Positions 32,803 to 45,266 are shown, counted from the stretch's first letter. The stretch is DNA of 64,000 nt from Corynebacterium freneyi (GCF_030408835.1 NZ_CP047357.1:124001-188000), one strand, 5' to 3'. Translations and numbers: made by a program. Notes: generated by a model from the sequence alone, not told the origin.

Positions 32803-35637
32803 GTGGCTCTGTACAGGAAGTATCGTCCGGCGACGTTTGCCGAGGTCGTGGGGCAGCGGCATGTGACCGACCCCCTGTCCGCGGCCCTGGAATCGCGTGG
32901 CGCGGACGGGACCCCGGACCGGATCAACCATGCGTACCTGTTCTCGGGGCCGCGTGGTTGCGGCAAGACGTCGTCGGCGCGGATTTTGGCGCGCAGCCTC
33001 AATTGCGCGGAGGGGCCGACGGCGACGCCGTGCGGGAAGTGCGCTTCGTGCGTGGCGCTGGGGCCGGGTGGCCCGGGCAATCTGGACGTGGTGGAGCTGG
33101 ATGCGGCGTCGCACAACAAGGTCGAGGACATGCGCGATCTGCGCGCGAAGGCGATGTACGCGCCGGCGGAGTCGCGGTACCGCATTTTCATCATCGATGA
33201 GGCGCACATGGTCACGCAGCAGGGTTTCAATGCGCTGCTGAAGATCGTGGAGGAACCGCCGGAGCATCTGATCTTCATTTTCGCGACGACGGAACCGGAG
33301 AGCGTGCTGACGACGATTCGGTCGCGCACGCATCATTACCCGTTCCGGTTGTTGCCGCCGAATCTGATGCGGGGGCTGTTGGAGCGCATCGTCGGCGAGG
33401 AGCGGGTTCCGGTTGCCGATGACGTGTATCCGCTGGTCGTGCGTGCCGGTGGCGGTTCACCGCGTGATTCGCTGTCGGTGATGGATCAGCTGTTGGCGGG
33501 CGCGGGCCCGGACGGCGTGACGTACGACTTGGCGGCGGGTCTGCTGGGCGTGACGGATCAGTCGTTGCTTGACGACGCGTTGTCGGCTCTCTCTTCGGCC
33601 GATCGGGCCGCGTTGTTCGGGTGCGTGGACCGCGTGATCAGGTCCGGGCAGGATCCGAAGCGGTTCGCGGAGGATCTTCTGGGCCGGGTGCGTGATTTGC
33701 TGGTCATCGCGGCGGTGCCGAATGCGATGGAGGAGGGGCTGGTCGATGCTCCCGAGGATCGCGTGGAGGCGATGCGGGAGCAGGCGACGTCGGTGCCGAC
33801 GGGCACGTTGACCAGGTTCGCCGATGTGCTGCAGCGGGGTTTGCCGGACATGTCCGGTGCGACGTCGCCGCGGTTGTTGCTCGAGGTGTTGTGCGCGCGG
33901 ATGCTGTTGCCGGCCTCGGAGCAGACGGTGGAGTCGTTGATCCAGCGCATCGAGGCGTTGGAGCGCGGTGGCGTCGGTGGTGCCGCGGCGGGTGCAGCCG
34001 GTGGTGCGGGCGTCGCGCAGGGCCATGCCGGTCAGGCGCCTCAGCAGTCGCAGCCGCAGTACGGGCGGCAGCAGGCTCAGCAGCGGCAGCAGGTTCCGCA
34101 ACCCCAGCAGCCTCAGCAGTCGGCGCCGGCCGGTGGCGTGGGCGGTCCCGCCGATGATCCCAACCTGTCGCCGTTGCAGCGTGCGCGGTTGGCGCGTCAG
34201 GCGCAGAATCCGCAGGCGGCCCAGCAGGCGCAGCAGCCGCCGGTTCAGCAGCCGGAGCCCGAGCAGTCGGGTCCCGCCCCGCAGCCTCAGCAGCCCGAGC
34301 CCCCGGTGCAGCAGCCGCAGGCTCAGCACGCTGCGCCCCAGCAGCCCGGTGCGCATGATGTTCCGGATCAGGAGGAGCAGGCTCGCAAGGCGCTCGAGAT
34401 GCGCGAGATTTCCCGCCGCATGCAGGAGCAGGCCCGTGAGCATGAGCGTGCGGAGCGCGAACGTCTGGCCAAGGAACGCGAGGCCGCGACCCGTGCCGCC
34501 GAAGGCGACGAGGGTGCCGTGCCCCCGCAGCCCGAGGAGGCGGAGGCGTCGTCACGCGATCACCTGGCGTCGCTGCGCCAGGCGTGGCCGCAGGTCGTCG
34601 AGTACGCCGGCGAGAACAACATTCCCGTGCGGGTCATGGCCTCGCAGGCCGTGCCCATCGCACTCGACGATGGCGTGCTGACCATCGGCCACCACACCGG
34701 CGCGCTGGCCAACCGACTCAACGATGCCGCCAATGCCGCCGCGCTCGGTGCCGCCGTCCAGCGGGTGGAGGGCATCGAGGTCGAGGTGCGGTGCGTCGTC
34801 GGCACGGCGCCGCGAGGTGGCGCGGACCGATCGGGCGCGCGCCCGCGTCAACACCAGGCTCCGGCCGCCGAGGGTTCGGAGGACGCGAAACCCTCCGAAC
34901 AACCGAACCCGGCGACCGTCGAGCAACCCAGCCAGGCACCCACTGAACAGCCGACCCCGGCGCCCGCTGAACCGTCGAGCTCGGCACCTGCTGAACAGTC
35001 GGGCCCGGTGCCCGCGTATCGACGGATCCTCGAGGAACGCCGCCGCGCCCAAGAAGCCGCGCAGCGAAACGCCGAAGACTCGAACGGTCGATCCGGAAAC
35101 CGGGGTGGACCGGGCGACGGGACGGGCCAGGCGGCGCAGGGCGGCCACCCCGGCGTGTCCGACGCGCTCGCAGCGGCCCGCCAGGCGGTGCAGCAGACCG
35201 CAGCGGCCCGGGACCAGGGTGCGGGTGAGCCGAAGAAGTACGTTCCGCCGCCGCCGGCACCGGGAACGCAGGGCGTGGTCAAACGCCGCTACGACGACGT
35301 TCCCCCGCCGCCCGAACCGTACGATGACGTGCCTCCGCCGCCGGAGCCATACGATGACGTGCCTCCGCCGCCCGAACCGGACTTCGGCGGCCACCCCGAC
35401 TACGGTGGCCGCCGCGGTCGTCACGACGTCGGCGGACCGACGCCATCGACGCCCACGGGCCCGTCGGGAACGGGCGGAGCGACCCCGCCGGCGCCCGGCG
35501 TCGACCGGGACGGCCTCGACGACGAGGAACGCGAACTCATCGACGCCGCCCGCACCCCGGGAGAGCTGGACCATCGCGACCAGAAAACCGTCGTAATGGA
35601 ACTGCTGGCCAAGGAACTCGGCGCCAAGCCCATGTAA
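32803..35637 (+). CDS. dnaX: DNA polymerase III subunit gamma/tau
   Basis: The 944-aa clamp-loader ATPase has Walker [17 protein letters not shown] (~residue 47), a four-Cys zinc module (LNCAEG, CGKCASC), Walker B with DEAH near 131, and the sensor region [11 protein letters not shown]. From ~395 onward lie long Gln/Pro-rich and Lys/Glu-rich linkers, a conserved tau-like domain near 585-670, and a final segment with three copies of [10 protein letters not shown]. It is longer than most homologues because of these linkers. No poly-A slippage site was noted, so only tau may be made. Confidence 0.93.
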   Translation: MALYRKYRPATFAEVVGQRHVTDPLSAALESRGADGTPDRINHAYLFSGPRGCGKTSSARILARSLNCAEGPTATPCGKCASCVALGPGGPGNLDVVELDAASHNKVEDMRDLRAKAMYAPAESRYRIFIIDEAHMVTQQGFNALLKIVEEPPEHLIFIFATTEPESVLTTIRSRTHHYPFRLLPPNLMRGLLERIVGEERVPVADDVYPLVVRAGGGSPRDSLSVMDQLLAGAGPDGVTYDLAAGLLGVTDQSLLDDALSALSSADRAALFGCVDRVIRSGQDPKRFAEDLLGRVRDLLVIAAVPNAMEEGLVDAPEDRVEAMREQATSVPTGTLTRFADVLQRGLPDMSGATSPRLLLEVLCARMLLPASEQTVESLIQRIEALERGGVGGAAAGAAGGAGVAQGHAGQAPQQSQPQYGRQQAQQRQQVPQPQQPQQSAPAGGVGGPADDPNLSPLQRARLARQAQNPQAAQQAQQPPVQQPEPEQSGPAPQPQQPEPPVQQPQAQHAAPQQPGAHDVPDQEEQARKALEMREISRRMQEQAREHERAERERLAKEREAATRAAEGDEGAVPPQPEEAEASSRDHLASLRQAWPQVVEYAGENNIPVRVMASQAVPIALDDGVLTIGHHTGALANRLNDAANAAALGAAVQRVEGIEVEVRCVVGTAPRGGADRSGARPRQHQAPAAEGSEDAKPSEQPNPATVEQPSQAPTEQPTPAPAEPSSSAPAEQSGPVPAYRRILEERRRAQEAAQRNAEDSNGRSGNRGGPGDGTGQAAQGGHPGVSDALAAARQAVQQTAAARDQGAGEPKKYVPPPPAPGTQGVVKRRYDDVPPPPEPYDDVPPPPEPYDDVPPPPEPDFGGHPDYGGRRGRHDVGGPTPSTPTGPSGTGGATPPAPGVDRDGLDDEERELIDAARTPGELDHRDQKTVVMELLAKELGAKPM

Positions 35638-35663
35638 GTACCCGGGGCATCCGGAGGCGCCGC

Positions 35664-35669
35664 TACAAT
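35664..35669 (+). promoter_or_regulatory. Possible -10 of the ybaB-recR unit
   Basis: TACAAT lies 105 nt before the ybaB start. No clear -35 is seen. Confidence 0.4.
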
Positions 35670-35774
35670 CGGCGGCGACATGGGCGAACAACGCCCGACC
35701 GGGCGGCGCGGCCAGGCCGCACCCCGGCCCCCGCCGCCCCGGCAACCCACCACCGAACCGCAAAGGACACCCCC

Positions 35775-36101
35775 ATGAGCCAGCCCGACATGAACGCCAT
35801 CCTCGCCCAGGCCCAGCAGATGCAGGCCCAGCTCGAAGCCGCCCAGGCCGAGATCGTCGCCTCCTCCGTCGTCGGCGAGGCCGGCAATGGCCTGGTCAAG
35901 GTCACCATGCTCGGCTCCGGTGAGGTCACCGACGTTCAGATCGACCCGAAGGTCGTCGACCCCGAAGACGTCGACGGGCTGCAGGACCTCATCCTCGGCG
36001 CGTTCGGCGACGCCACCAAGAAGGTCCAGGACCTCGCCCAGGAGAAGATGGGCCCGCTGCAGGAGGGCTTCGGCGGCCTCGGCGGCGACTTCGGCTTCTA
36101 G
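35775..36101 (+). CDS. YbaB/EbfC nucleoid-associated protein
   Basis: The 108-aa protein has the YbaB pattern: an N-terminal Gln/Ala helix ([20 protein letters not shown]), the central strands [20 protein letters not shown], and a C-terminal helix ([21 protein letters not shown]). Dimers of this family bind DNA. AAAGGAC precedes the ATG. Location between dnaX and recR is conserved across bacteria. Confidence 0.93.
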   Translation: MSQPDMNAILAQAQQMQAQLEAAQAEIVASSVVGEAGNGLVKVTMLGSGEVTDVQIDPKVVDPEDVDGLQDLILGAFGDATKKVQDLAQEKMGPLQEGFGGLGGDFGF

Positions 36102-36115
36102 GACCGGCCACCGAA

Positions 36116-36802
36116 TTGTTCGAAGGACCGCTTCAAGATCTCATCGATGAGTTCGCGCGCCTGCCAGGCATCGGGCCGAAAAGCGCGCAGCGCATCGCCT
36201 TCCACCTGCTGAAGGTGGAACCGGAGGACGTCGACCGCCTCCAATCGGCTCTGGCGCGGGTGCGCGACGGCGTGCACTTCTGCCGCATCTGCGGGAACAT
36301 CTCCGCCGACGAGGTGTGCCGCTACTGCGCCGACACCCGCCGCGACCGCGGGCTGATCTGCGTCGTCGAAGAAGCCCGCGACATCCAGGCCATCGAGCGC
36401 ACCGGCGAATACGAAGGCCGCTACCACGTGCTCGGCGGCGCACTCGACCCGCTGGGCGGCGTCGGGCCGAACGAACTCAACATCCGCACCCTCCTGCAGC
36501 GCATCGGCGGGGTGCTCGCCGACGTCCCCGCCCCGCCCGGCTTCGGCCCCGGGGACGATTCGCCCAACGGGGAGATCGACGCCGACGGCAACGTGCCCGC
36601 CCCGGAGATCACCGAGGTGATCATCGCCACCGACCCCAACACCGAAGGGGAGGCGACGTCGACGTACCTGGCGCGGCTGCTCCGGGACTTCCCGGGATTG
36701 GCGGTGACGCGGTTGGCGTCGGGCATGCCGCTCGGCGGCGACCTGGAATACGTCGACGAGTTGACGCTGTCGCGCGCCCTGACCGGACGCCTGGCCGTGT
36801 GA
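36116..36802 (+). CDS. recR: Recombination mediator RecR
   Basis: The 228-aa protein acts with RecF and RecO to load RecA at gaps. It has the N-terminal helix-hairpin-helix ([17 protein letters not shown]), a four-Cys zinc finger ([16 protein letters not shown]) and a Toprim domain ([15 protein letters not shown], then [18 protein letters not shown]). An insert of about 20 residues (~140-160) lies inside Toprim. The start is TTG, 14 nt after ybaB. The last codons form the first unit of a ~27-bp tandem repeat. Confidence 0.93.
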   Translation: MFEGPLQDLIDEFARLPGIGPKSAQRIAFHLLKVEPEDVDRLQSALARVRDGVHFCRICGNISADEVCRYCADTRRDRGLICVVEEARDIQAIERTGEYEGRYHVLGGALDPLGGVGPNELNIRTLLQRIGGVLADVPAPPGFGPGDDSPNGEIDADGNVPAPEITEVIIATDPNTEGEATSTYLARLLRDFPGLAVTRLASGMPLGGDLEYVDELTLSRALTGRLAV

Positions 36803-36859
36803 CCCCAGGCCGGGCGCCTGGCAGTGGGACCCCGGCCGGACGCTTGGCCGTCTGACCTC
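36783..36859. repeat. ~27-bp tandem repeat at the recR end
   Basis: Three units begin at 36783, 36810 and 36836 (CCGGRCGCCTGGCCGTGTGA-like). The first encodes the RecR C-terminus and stop. Confidence 0.7.
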
Positions 36860-36864
36860 CGCCG

Positions 36865-37632
36865 TCAGATCTCCTGCCACTCCGGCTTGCACTGGTAGGC
36901 GTACCGGTAGTACTCGGCGTTTTCCAGCTGCGATGCCGCCTGCTGGTCGACGATGACCGTGGCGTGCGGGTGGTACTGGAGGACCGACGCGGGGCACAGG
37001 GCGGACACCGGCCCCTCGCACAGGGCCTCGACGGCGTCGGCCTTGACGATGCCGGTGGCCAGCAGCAACAGGTGACGCGCCCGCCCGATGGTGGCGAGTC
37101 CCTGCGTCACCACGTGGTGGGGGACGTCGTCGATGGAATCGAAGAAACGGGCGTTGTCCTCGATGGTGCGGGGGTGGAGCGTCTTCACGCGGGTCCCCGA
37201 CGACAGGGAGCTGCCGGGCTCGTTGAACCCGATGTGGCCGTCGGTGCCGACGCCGAGCAGCTGGATGTCGATGCCACCGGCCGCGGTGATCGCCCGGTCG
37301 TAGTCGCTGGCATGCCGGGGATCGAGGCCGTTGGGGGACTGCACGAGGGCGTCTTCGATGTCGACGTGCGCGGTCAGTTCGCGGCGGATGGTGGCGTGGT
37401 AGCTCTGCGGGTGGTCGGGGCCCAGGCCGATGTATTCGTCGAGGAGGAACGCGCGGCACTTCGCGAAGGACAGTCCCTCTTCACGGTGGCGTCGCACCAG
37501 TTCGCGGTATGCGCCGACGGGGGTGGATCCGGTGGCGAGGCCGAGCGTGGCGCCCTGTTTGACGTAGCGCGCCATGACGTCGGCGGCGAGCAGCCCGACT
37601 TCCTCGGGGGTGTCCAGGATGATGATCTCCAC
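36865..37632 (-). CDS. nagB: Glucosamine-6-phosphate deaminase
   Basis: The 255-aa enzyme converts glucosamine 6-phosphate to fructose 6-phosphate and ammonia. Family blocks include [56 protein letters not shown] and [20 protein letters not shown]. The start is GTG one base after the nagA stop, with AAAGGAA inside the nagA end. It is last in the gntR-nagA-nagB operon. Confidence 0.95.
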   Translation of the reverse strand: MEIIILDTPEEVGLLAADVMARYVKQGATLGLATGSTPVGAYRELVRRHREEGLSFAKCRAFLLDEYIGLGPDHPQSYHATIRRELTAHVDIEDALVQSPNGLDPRHASDYDRAITAAGGIDIQLLGVGTDGHIGFNEPGSSLSSGTRVKTLHPRTIEDNARFFDSIDDVPHHVVTQGLATIGRARHLLLLATGIVKADAVEALCEGPVSALCPASVLQYHPHATVIVDQQAASQLENAEYYRYAYQCKPEWQEI

Positions 37633-37633
37633 G

Positions 37634-38887
37634 TCAGCGTTCCTTTCGCTTTCCCGCCGTGATCACGGTCGGCGGAGTCGGGGCCCGTCCGTCGCGTGGG
37701 GCCGGGTTGCGTGCGGGGGCATCGTCGCAAAGTAGCAAATCGGCCCGCTTTCCGACGCAAATGGTCCCCCGATCAGCGAATCCGGCTGCCTTCGCCCCGG
37801 TGGACGACGCCATCTGCGCGACGTCGGCGGGGTCGATGCTGCGGTGGAGCATGCGCAGGACTTGGTCGTGGATGGTGGTCGTTCCGCCGGCGATGGCCCC
37901 GGGGGAGGAGGTGGAATCGCCGTGGTCCTCGGCGGTGGTCGTGGTGAGGCGGGCGACGCCCCCTGTGACGGTGACGGGGAGGGCGCCCAGGACGTAGTCG
38001 CCGTCGGGCATGCCGGTGGCGGCCATGGCGTCGGAGATCAGCGTGATTCCGCTCGGGCCGGTGGTCACGCGGACCAGGTCGACCATGGCGTCGGAGAGGT
38101 GGACGCCGTCGGCGATGAGTTCGACGACGGCCTCGCCTCGGGCCGCGGCCGCCAGCAGCGCACCGGCGGCGCCCGGGTCGCGGTGGTGGACGGGGGGCAT
38201 GGCGTTGAACAGGTGGGTCGCGGTGACGGTGAGGCCCAGGTCGGTGGCGGCGTCGATGACGCGGGCGGTGACGTCGTAGTCGGCGTCGGTGTGGCCGAAG
38301 GAGACCGCGAGGCCGCGGTCGGCGCAGACGCGCAGGAGGTCGTCGATGCGGTCGGTTTCCGGTGCCAGCGTGATGGTGCGGACGTGGCCCCGTCCGGCGT
38401 CGAGGAGCATCTCCAGGGCGTCGGGGTCGCCCGGCACGATGGCGCGAGGATCCTGGGCGCCGCAGCGGCAGGCGTTGAGGAACGGGCCCTCCAGGTGAAT
38501 GCCGTCGACGTGGCCGTCGTCGGCGACCTCGGCGAGTACCGCCACCTGGCGGGCGAGGGCATCCGGCAGCGCGGAGACGGTCGACGCGAGCAGCGTCGTG
38601 GTGCCCCACCGGCGGTGATGGGCGGCGGCGACGGCGGACCCCTCCGCATCCGAGGTGGGGAACCCATGCCCCGCCGCCCCGTGGTTGTGCACGTCGACCA
38701 GTCCCGGCAGGATCAGCGGATCCCCGTCCGCCTCGGGGTCGCCGGGCCGGGTGGGACGCACCTGGGTGATCACGCCGTCGGCCCACGCCACGTAGGCGTT
38801 CGGCAGCACTCCCTCCGGGGTGACCGCGCGACCGATGACGTGGTCGTCGCATCGCCCGGCGGCGGGGCCGTCGCTCGGCTCGGTCAT
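37634..38887 (-). CDS. nagA: N-acetylglucosamine-6-phosphate deacetylase
   Basis: The 417-aa amidohydrolase removes acetate from GlcNAc 6-phosphate and feeds NagB. The metal-site blocks are in order: [57 protein letters not shown] and the catalytic Asp in [11 protein letters not shown]. The C-terminus has the [13 protein letters not shown] strand typical of amidohydrolases. ATG at 38887 lies 4 nt after the gntR stop. Confidence 0.92.
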   Translation of the reverse strand: MTEPSDGPAAGRCDDHVIGRAVTPEGVLPNAYVAWADGVITQVRPTRPGDPEADGDPLILPGLVDVHNHGAAGHGFPTSDAEGSAVAAAHHRRWGTTTLLASTVSALPDALARQVAVLAEVADDGHVDGIHLEGPFLNACRCGAQDPRAIVPGDPDALEMLLDAGRGHVRTITLAPETDRIDDLLRVCADRGLAVSFGHTDADYDVTARVIDAATDLGLTVTATHLFNAMPPVHHRDPGAAGALLAAAARGEAVVELIADGVHLSDAMVDLVRVTTGPSGITLISDAMAATGMPDGDYVLGALPVTVTGGVARLTTTTAEDHGDSTSSPGAIAGGTTTIHDQVLRMLHRSIDPADVAQMASSTGAKAAGFADRGTICVGKRADLLLCDDAPARNPAPRDGRAPTPPTVITAGKRKER

Positions 38888-38891
38888 GGTG

Positions 38892-39728
38892 CTACTCCCG
38901 CCCGTCGCGAAGGCGCATGCGCAGGGTGAAACGGTCCGGCCGATACGTCGACGTGCACACCTCCACGGGGCGGCCGCGGCTCGACGAAAGCCGGCGAATG
39001 CGCAGAACCGGCTGGCCGACGTCGATGCCCAGAGCGCGGCCGACGTCCGCCGTCGCCGCGGCCGCCGTGCACACCTGCTCGGCTTCGTCGATCGGGACGT
39101 CGAACTTCGACGCCAGGATCGAATACACCGACGTGTGCACCGGCCGCTCCAAAAGACCCGGGACGAGGCGGGCGTTGTACCAGGCGTCGTCGACGGAATA
39201 CGGCAGGCCGTCGCCAAGCCGCACGCGGACCAGGTGCAGATGCGGGCCATCGCCGAGGAACTCCGCCACCGACTCCGGCGGCTCGGTCCGTTCGGAAACG
39301 AGGATCATCGCCGACGGTTCCGCACCCTGCTGCGTCATCTCGGCGGTGAAGCTGCCCAAACTCAGGTCGGAGCGCAACGGACGCTTGGCCACGAAGGTGC
39401 CCTTGCCGCGGAAACTCTCCACCGTGCCGTCGGCGACCATGTCCCCGATCGCACGGCGGACGGTGATGCGGCTGACGCCGAAGACCTCCTCGAGCACGCG
39501 CTCACCGGGCAGGGAGTCGCCCGGCCGCAGGTCGTCGTGGCAGACCTCGGTGAGGATCTCCTTGAGCTGCGCGTGTTTGGGGATCGGGCCGGGTTCGATG
39601 CTGTGGCGCGACAGCAGAGCGAGAGTGCGTTGTGCCGAGGAGGCCACCTTGGAGGCGGCCGGGGTGGGAGCGTCGGTACGGGCATCCGCCGGACCCGGTG
39701 CCGGGGCTGGGGCGGAAGGGGAGGTCAT
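38892..39728 (-). CDS. GntR/HutC-family regulator of the nag operon
   Basis: The 278-aa regulator has an Ala/Pro-rich leader, a winged helix-turn-helix (~55-118; GDSLPGERVLEEVFGVSRIT, VRRAIGDMVADGTVESFRGKGTFV) and a UTRA ligand domain (~130-270) like DasR/NagR. It is first in the operon with nagA and nagB, so an amino-sugar phosphate is the probable inducer. The ATG follows a TACAAT -10 by 6 nt, and a palindrome overlaps that -10, pointing to autoregulation. Confidence 0.88.
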   Translation of the reverse strand: MTSPSAPAPAPGPADARTDAPTPAASKVASSAQRTLALLSRHSIEPGPIPKHAQLKEILTEVCHDDLRPGDSLPGERVLEEVFGVSRITVRRAIGDMVADGTVESFRGKGTFVAKRPLRSDLSLGSFTAEMTQQGAEPSAMILVSERTEPPESVAEFLGDGPHLHLVRVRLGDGLPYSVDDAWYNARLVPGLLERPVHTSVYSILASKFDVPIDEAEQVCTAAAATADVGRALGIDVGQPVLRIRRLSSSRGRPVEVCTSTYRPDRFTLRMRLRDGRE

Positions 39729-39734
39729 GCGCCC

Positions 39735-39751
39735 ATTGTATGACCGGTCAT
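39735..39751 (-). promoter_or_regulatory. gntR promoter -10 with overlapping palindromic operator
   Basis: On the minus strand TACAAT (39735-39740) lies 6 nt before the ATG. The perfect 12-bp palindrome ATGACCGGTCAT (39740-39751) abuts it. A bound GntR dimer would block RNA polymerase. Confidence 0.65.
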
Positions 39752-39896
39752 GACAAGTGGCGTGGCGGCGGAGGCATGGCCGGCGTCACGCGCGCCGCAC
39801 GACGGTCGCCGTCGCCGTCAGGCCCGCGCCGCCGGGCGGGTCGCTGCGGCTGCCGATGCCGTGCGACGGACCGTGCACGGAAAAGACTCGTCCCCG

Positions 39897-40727
39897 CTAC
39901 CGCTCGCTCTTCGGCCGCGGCTTCGACGCGATCCGCTCGGCGCGCAGCCGGTCGATGACCGGCAGGTCCAGAGGCTCCAGCGTCGCGACGTCGACGCCCA
40001 TCGCCCGCGCCAGCAGCAGGTCCGCCAGCTGCGGGTTGCGCGCCAGCACCGGCCCGTGCAGGTACGTGGCCACGATGCTGCCCTGCACCGCGCCTTCGTC
40101 GCCGCCGGTCGGGGTTTCGGTGGCTTCGTGCTTGACGACGCCCACCTTCCCACCGTCGGCCGCCCGCACCGGACCCGGCGCACGGCCAGGCTCGGGTTGA
40201 CGCTCGGGGCCCTCGTTGCCGACTCCGCGGATGACTCGGCCCAGGGGGCGTGCGTCCGCGCCGAGCCGCGTGCGACCCATGTGGTTTTCGAAGCCCGTGA
40301 GCGTTGCGGTGAGCTCGTCGGAAAGCGATGCGGTGCGGATCTCGCCGATCGCCCGGGTCTCCATCGACGTGGTGACGCAATCGAGGAGGCCCAGCCCCGC
40401 AACCTCCCGGCCGCCGGCGCGGAAGGACTCGCCGAGGATCTGGAAACCGGCGCAGATCGCCAGAATCGGTCGTCCCGCGGCGGCGGCGCGCGCCAGACCG
40501 CCGTCCTTGGCCAGGTGCTCCGCGGCGATGGTCTGGGCCGCGTCCTCGCCGCCGCCGATGGTGTACACGTCCAGGCGCTCCGGCACCGCCTCGCCCAGCT
40601 TGATCGGGGTGATGGCGGCGTCGAAACCACGGCGGCGGGCGCGTTCCCGCAGCACCAGGGCGTTGCCGTCGTCGCCGTACGTGCCCAGCACGTCGGGCAG
40701 GATCAGGCCGATGTTCAGATCAGTCAT
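39897..40727 (-). CDS. gatD: Lipid II isoglutaminyl synthase, glutaminase subunit GatD
   Basis: The 276-aa class I glutamine amidotransferase supplies ammonia to MurT for amidation of D-Glu in lipid II. The nucleophile Cys92 is in ILAICAGFQILGE and the catalytic His224 in TYLHGPVLARNPQLAD. Residues ~171-212 form a Pro/Gly/Glu insert containing VGVVKHE, encoded by a GCTTGACGACG copy (40128). The gene overlaps murT by 8 nt. Confidence 0.92.
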   Translation of the reverse strand: MTDLNIGLILPDVLGTYGDDGNALVLRERARRRGFDAAITPIKLGEAVPERLDVYTIGGGEDAAQTIAAEHLAKDGGLARAAAAGRPILAICAGFQILGESFRAGGREVAGLGLLDCVTTSMETRAIGEIRTASLSDELTATLTGFENHMGRTRLGADARPLGRVIRGVGNEGPERQPEPGRAPGPVRAADGGKVGVVKHEATETPTGGDEGAVQGSIVATYLHGPVLARNPQLADLLLARAMGVDVATLEPLDLPVIDRLRAERIASKPRPKSER

Positions 40728-42036
40728 GGGAGCCTCGCTCGTCCTCGGCCTCGGCGGCGGTGGCGACTGCGCCCCGCTCGATGGCCTTCTTCAGGTCGCG
40801 GAATGCGGTGTAGTTCGCCAGCACCTCGACGCGGCCGGGCGGGCACGCGGCGATGGCCTCCAGCGGATCATGCAGCAGACGGTGCTCGATGCCCGCGTAC
40901 AGCAGGCGGACCGCCAGATCGGTGCCGCGTTCGCCCGACGCCACGACGGTCTGCCCGCCGAAGTTCTCGAACACGACGTCCCACAGCCACGACAGGTCCT
41001 CGCCGTCGGCGACGTGGCCGTTGACGGCGATGACCACCCCGTCGGCGGAACGGTCGACCATCGACAGCGCCTCCTGCCACCCGGCGGGGTTCTTCGCCAG
41101 CAGCATGCGCACCTCGTGGTCGCCGACGGTCATGGTGGAGTAGCGGCCGGCGACGTTGTCGACCGTCTCGGCGGCCGACGCGGCGACGACGGCCTCCGCG
41201 CCCAGCTCGACGGCGGCGGCGGTGGCCAGCGTGGCGTTGCCGCGGTTGGCGTCGCCCGGCAGCGCCAGGTCGAGGGGGATGGTCGTGCCGTATGGCGTGG
41301 TGATCCCTTCCGCCGTGATCGCCCAGGCGGGGGCGGGTCGTCGGAAAGCGCCGCCTCCCGGGAGGTCCTTCACCGCGTACCAGTCGTCGCCGTCGCGGAT
41401 GATCGGCCCGCCGGTGCGGGGGCAGCTCGTCGCGTCGTTGGTCCAGCCGCAGCCGGCGGAGACCCACACGACGTTCTTCGCGTCCCACACCGCCGACGCG
41501 ATGAGCGGATCGTCGCAGTTCGCGATGACCGTCGCCTGCGGATTCGCGTTGACCGCATCACGCAGCGACCGTTCGATCTTGTTGATCTCGCCCACCCGGT
41601 CCAGCTGGTCGCGCGACAGGTTCAGCATCACCAGCACCCGCGGCTCGAGGTCCGCGGCGATGTGCGCGACGTGCAGTTCGTCGACCTCCAGGACCAGCGT
41701 GTCCGCGTTCGGGGAGGCCATCAGCGCGGAGATGACGCCGGCGTCCATGTTGTCGCCGCCTTCGTTGGTGGCCACGGAGTCGCCAGCGGCGCGCATCGCG
41801 GCGGCGAGCATGCGGGTGGTGGTGGACTTGCCGTTGGTGCCGGTGATGATCGCCGCCGGCCGGCCGCCGCCGAGTTGCCCCAGGATGCCGGGGTCGATCT
41901 TCTGGGCGATGAGCCCGCCGATCATGCCGCCGGAGCCGCGCCCGGTGCGTCGCGACGCCCACGTCGCCGCTGCGGCCGCCGTCGTCGCGATGCGCGACCG
42001 GAGGCTCCTGCGGCGGGAATTGCTGCTCTTGGTCAT
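40720..42036 (-). CDS. murT: Lipid II isoglutaminyl synthase, ligase subunit MurT
   Basis: The 438-aa Mur-ligase-like enzyme uses ATP and GatD-derived ammonia to amidate lipid II. The P-loop IITGTNGKSTTTR is at ~63-75. Cysteines in SAGCGWTNDATSCPR fit the zinc-ribbon insert of MurT. The C-terminal DUF1727 domain includes LAKNPAGWQEALSMV and DGVVIAVNGHVADGEDLSWLWDV. A basic hydrophobic N-terminus (~1-30) is present. Confidence 0.92.
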   Translation of the reverse strand: MTKSSNSRRRSLRSRIATTAAAAATWASRRTGRGSGGMIGGLIAQKIDPGILGQLGGGRPAAIITGTNGKSTTTRMLAAAMRAAGDSVATNEGGDNMDAGVISALMASPNADTLVLEVDELHVAHIAADLEPRVLVMLNLSRDQLDRVGEINKIERSLRDAVNANPQATVIANCDDPLIASAVWDAKNVVWVSAGCGWTNDATSCPRTGGPIIRDGDDWYAVKDLPGGGAFRRPAPAWAITAEGITTPYGTTIPLDLALPGDANRGNATLATAAAVELGAEAVVAASAAETVDNVAGRYSTMTVGDHEVRMLLAKNPAGWQEALSMVDRSADGVVIAVNGHVADGEDLSWLWDVVFENFGGQTVVASGERGTDLAVRLLYAGIEHRLLHDPLEAIAACPPGRVEVLANYTAFRDLKKAIERGAVATAAEAEDERGSHD

Positions 42037-42158
42037 GGGGGCATTCTAGGCCCTCGCGGTCGGCGGGCCGTGGTGCGCGCCGGGTTGCGCGTGACGACGT
42101 CCCGCCTTCCCGCGCACCGTCGCAAAGCAGGGGAACGCCGGTGCGCTACATGCTGGCG

Positions 42159-43253
42159 CTACATGTTCTCCAGCAGCCGCAGGAATGCCTCGTCGCTGAC
42201 CAGCGGAATGTCCTTGCGGTGGGCGTGCATCGCCTTGCCGGTGAGCTCCTCGGGCGTGACGTCGGCGGGCCGGTTGCACACGAGCACGGACGTCTCGCGC
42301 GTGACCTTCTCCGAGTACGCCAGGCCCGCCCGGACGCCCGCGCCGATGATGTCGTCGGCGGGCGTGGCCAGCTCGGGGGCGATGGCGAATTCCATGCCGA
42401 CCTTCAGTTTGCCGCCGGGCCGGTACGTGCCCGGGTTGGGGTTGGGGCGCGGGGCCTCCATCGCGTCGACGCGGATGCCGGATCGTTGCAGGCCGACGTT
42501 GTCCGCCCGCAGGTCGTCGGTGGGCCAGGTGGCGAAGGTGCTTGACGACGGCCCGTCTCCGGCCCGTTCGCCCTGGGCGCGCCAAAGGTCGACGAGCAGT
42601 TCGACGTCGGCCATGGTGCGTTCACGTTCGGGCACGCCGACGTTGTCGACGCTGGCCACCGGCGACGGGGCGTCCAGGCCGTAGGTGCGGGCGACGCCGC
42701 GCAGGCGGGTGTCGGGCAGATCGACGCCCTGGAGACGCGCGGTGGCCAGCGTGTCCGTCACCCGCGTCGGTGCCGGGATGCGGCCCGCCCGCACGCGACC
42801 ACGGCCGCGGCCACGGCGGCCCCGGTTGGCCCGATTGGCGTGGCGACGCGCCCGCTTCGCCTCTTCGACGATGAAACCCCAGGTGCGGGGCAGGTCATGG
42901 GTGATCAGCTCACGGCTGTCGAGGAGTTCGCCCACCGTGCCCAGCACCGTGCCGAACCGCGGGGCGCCGTCGAGGTCGGACGGCTCCAGGCCGTGCAGGT
43001 GCACCGGGCCGGGGTCCTCGCCGATGGTGAACACGCCGTGCCACGTGCGCGTGATCTCGCCGTCGGCGGAAAACGTGGCCAAACCCAGCGCCACCATCCG
43101 CGACGACTTCGGGTGGATGCCCGTCGACTTCACCACCGCGGCGACGTACGGGGACCCCGCATCGGCGTCTTCCGCCGCAGCGGCGCCTTCCCCCGCCGAC
43201 GACGCATCGTCGGACGGGGACGGCCCCGGCTGCGCTGACGGCGAACGATCCAT
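42159..43253 (-). CDS. dnaQ: DnaQ-like exonuclease-fold protein with BRCT domain, catalytic residues lost
   Basis: The 364-aa protein sits where corynebacteria carry dnaQ and keeps the fold (YVAAVVKSTGIHPKSSRMVA; ELITHDLPRTWGFIVEEA; ERTMADVELLVDLW) plus a C-terminal BRCT-type domain (~275-364, AYSEKVTRETSVLVCN). The Exo I acidic pair is missing: Val40 and Lys42 replace Asp and Glu. In Exo II the usual Asp is also replaced. It is probably not an active proofreader. Its start codon abuts the leuA stop. A CGTCGTCAAGC copy encodes a Ser-rich loop (42540). Confidence 0.8.
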   Translation of the reverse strand: MDRSPSAQPGPSPSDDASSAGEGAAAAEDADAGSPYVAAVVKSTGIHPKSSRMVALGLATFSADGEITRTWHGVFTIGEDPGPVHLHGLEPSDLDGAPRFGTVLGTVGELLDSRELITHDLPRTWGFIVEEAKRARRHANRANRGRRGRGRGRVRAGRIPAPTRVTDTLATARLQGVDLPDTRLRGVARTYGLDAPSPVASVDNVGVPERERTMADVELLVDLWRAQGERAGDGPSSSTFATWPTDDLRADNVGLQRSGIRVDAMEAPRPNPNPGTYRPGGKLKVGMEFAIAPELATPADDIIGAGVRAGLAYSEKVTRETSVLVCNRPADVTPEELTGKAMHAHRKDIPLVSDEAFLRLLENM

Positions 43254-45218
<1,965 letters not shown>

Positions 45219-45240
<22 letters not shown>

Positions 45241-45266
45241 CACAGAAGGAGGAGTGCGCGCTGCAT
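45219..45266 (-). CDS. leuA leader peptide (four consecutive leucines)
   Basis: The 15-codon ORF MQRALLLLCRDGARH ends 141 nt before leuA on the same strand and has four successive Leu codons (CTC CTC CTT CTG). Ribosome stalling there when leucyl-tRNA is scarce would release the downstream pairing. AAGGTAGG lies about 6 nt before the ATG. Confidence 0.7.
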
